Shown here in pieces: positions 63,011 to 64,000 of a stretch of 64,000 nt of DNA; position 1 is the first letter of the stretch, and each line of letters opens with the position of its first letter. Source of the DNA: Erpobdella octoculata (Eukaryota; Annelida; Clitellata; Hirudinida; Erpobdellidae); the NCBI GenBank assembly GCA_963978895.1, contig OZ022247.1, positions 3,596,452 to 3,660,451 on the forward strand, given 5' to 3'. The notes under the pieces are model-generated. The model did not search any database and was not told the origin of the DNA. It saw only the letters and a list, made by a program, of their open reading frames with translations. The translations under genes and the position numbers were made by a program.

Positions 63011-64000
63011 CATATTATTATTTATTATTATTATTTATTATTTATTTATTTAACGTGCTCTCTAAAAAGAAAAATTTCTCAGAGCACGAGGCGGCAATGC
63101 CAAAATAAACGAACGAACAGAATCACACATCAGAAACAAAAAGGGGTCAATATCCGTTCGTCATACAAAGAAAAAAATGAGTTTTAAGTCGTTTCCTAAA
63201 AACATAAACGCTATCGACACACGCCGGATCGGTAAGTTCAATCGATAGATTGTTCCAGGTAGTTGGACAAGAAACTGCAAAAGCCCTCGGTCCAAACGTC
63301 CTGGTTCCGCAGGAAGGAACAAGAAGCTGACCGGAAGAAGCCGAGCGAAGGTGAGATCGGCCAGGAAACTGAGTCACCGGAATGCACAGACCGGAGAGGT
63401 ATGACAGCGCAGAACCATGGAGGCATCGGTACGCAGTGAGAGATAGCTTGAAGTCGATACGCGCCTGCATGTTTAGCCAGTGTAGTCGGTCGTGAATCGC
63501 TTTAGTGACATGACCGTATCGAGGCAATCGGAGAATCAGCCTAGCCGTGGCACGCATGACACCATCAAGCCGCCTCATTAACAGATCCGGTATTCCACTG
63601 AGTAGACAATTACAATAATCAAGTCTAGACAAGATCAAAGCGCGGGCAAGTGCATGCGAAGAATCGACCGTGAGGGATTTGCGAACTGACCTCATCTGTC
63701 GTAGATGGTAGTAACTGGTGTTGACCAATTTTGCAACGTGTTCGCTGAAAGTCAGTTGAGAATCTATGATGACCCCAAGATTGCGAACCCTATCGACGAG
63801 ACGAATGATGTTTCCAGCTATATTGATCTCGTCAAAGGTGCAGTGCAACCGACGTCTAGAGGATCCCAGTAGAATGACCTCTGTCTTGGAGGCATTTAAC
63901 TTTAGTCGATTGCATTTCATCCATTCCATTATCTCCGAAACGCAGCCGTCCAATCTGTCCGCGAGCACACCGATACTCTCAGTGCCGCAATGATCGTAGA
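63011..64000 (-). mobile_element. CR1/L2-type LINE, 3' part, running off the right edge
   Basis: Minus strand. The ORF2 end is followed by a short 3' UTR and an AATAAT/AAATAA-type tail (63,011-63,052), which marks the 3' end. The 5' part is beyond the window. Confidence 0.88.
63147..64000 (-). CDS. CR1/L2-type reverse transcriptase, C-terminal part
   Basis: The frame is open from the window edge (YDHCGTESIGVLADRL) to the stop at 63,147, about 283 codons. It holds the RT thumb and tail: MKCNRLKLNASKTEVILLGS, NLGVIIDSQLTFSEHVAKLV, LILSRLDYCNCLLSGIP and LHWLNMQARIDFKLSLTAYR, then RTFGPRAFAVSCPTTWNNL and FRKRLKTHFF. These are the conserved C-terminal motifs of CR1-group non-LTR retrotransposons (W---N-LKLN--KTE, -LGV--D--L-F--H, SRLDYCN-LL-G, HWLP---RI-FK, R--G-RAF----P--WN-LP). 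The catalytic YADD should lie just outside the edge. No frameshift or stop is seen here, so the copy may be young. Confidence 0.92.
   Translation of the reverse strand, partial: YDHCGTESIGVLADRLDGCVSEIMEWMKCNRLKLNASKTEVILLGSSRRRLHCTFDEINIAGNIIRLVDRVRNLGVIIDSQLTFSEHVAKLVNTSYYHLRQMRSVRKSLTVDSSHALARALILSRLDYCNCLLSGIPDLLMRRLDGVMRATARLILRLPRYGHVTKAIHDRLHWLNMQARIDFKLSLTAYRCLHGSALSYLSGLCIPVTQFPGRSHLRSASSGQLLVPSCGTRTFGPRAFAVSCPTTWNNLSIELTDPACVDSVYVFRKRLKTHFFLCMTNGY

Overview
The window is nuclear DNA of an animal: coding is sparse and split by introns, a tRNA gene family is present, AT content is high, and most bases are transposons, their relics or expanded microsatellites. I see no bacterial operon, organellar gene or CRISPR array. 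A terminal exon of a BK-channel beta-subunit-like gene, LRR plus Ig cell-surface proteins, abundant Helitrons and hAT, pogo, I-type and CR1-type elements suggest an invertebrate, probably bilaterian. I cannot name the lineage from sequence alone.

Layout. 1-22 kb: minisatellites and microsatellites, three near-identical tRNA-Ser(CGA) genes, one tRNA-derived SINE, several small hAT-type MITEs (one with a perfect 8-bp target duplication) and a few unassigned candidate exons. 22.7-23.7 kb: last exon of the KCNMB-like gene. 24.5-28.6 kb: hAT transposase tail and broken copies of LRR-Ig genes. 28.9-35.3 kb: a 5'-truncated I-type LINE with a 13-bp target duplication, itself interrupted by a Ty1/copia element with apparently identical 187-bp LTRs and an in-frame loss of reverse transcriptase. 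35.7-38.6 kb and 53.0-55.9 kb: a 2.9-kb direct segmental duplication carrying two LRR-Ig genes. The 55 kb copy is intact (two exons, about 598 aa); the 37 kb copy has one nonsense codon.

The most striking object is 40,816-50,724. It is a 9.9-kb block with long inverted arms built from 177-bp tandem repeats, a perfect 7-bp target duplication, and a centre encoding an Ulp1-type protease with a PHD finger. It splits an RPL19-type last exon, whose reading frame resumes exactly once the block and one target copy are discounted. A pogo-type element (41,058-42,746) is nested in its left arm, and the right arm preserves the empty site.

Right of this lie Helitrons, two of which abut another Helitron end to end (51,236/51,237 and 59,693/59,694). 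One encodes only the repeat-rich N-terminal part of a Helitron protein. Long tandem duplications (58.3-59.0, 60.1-62.1 kb), very long TA, TATG and CAGT tracts, and the 3' half of a CR1/L2-type LINE running off the right edge complete the window.
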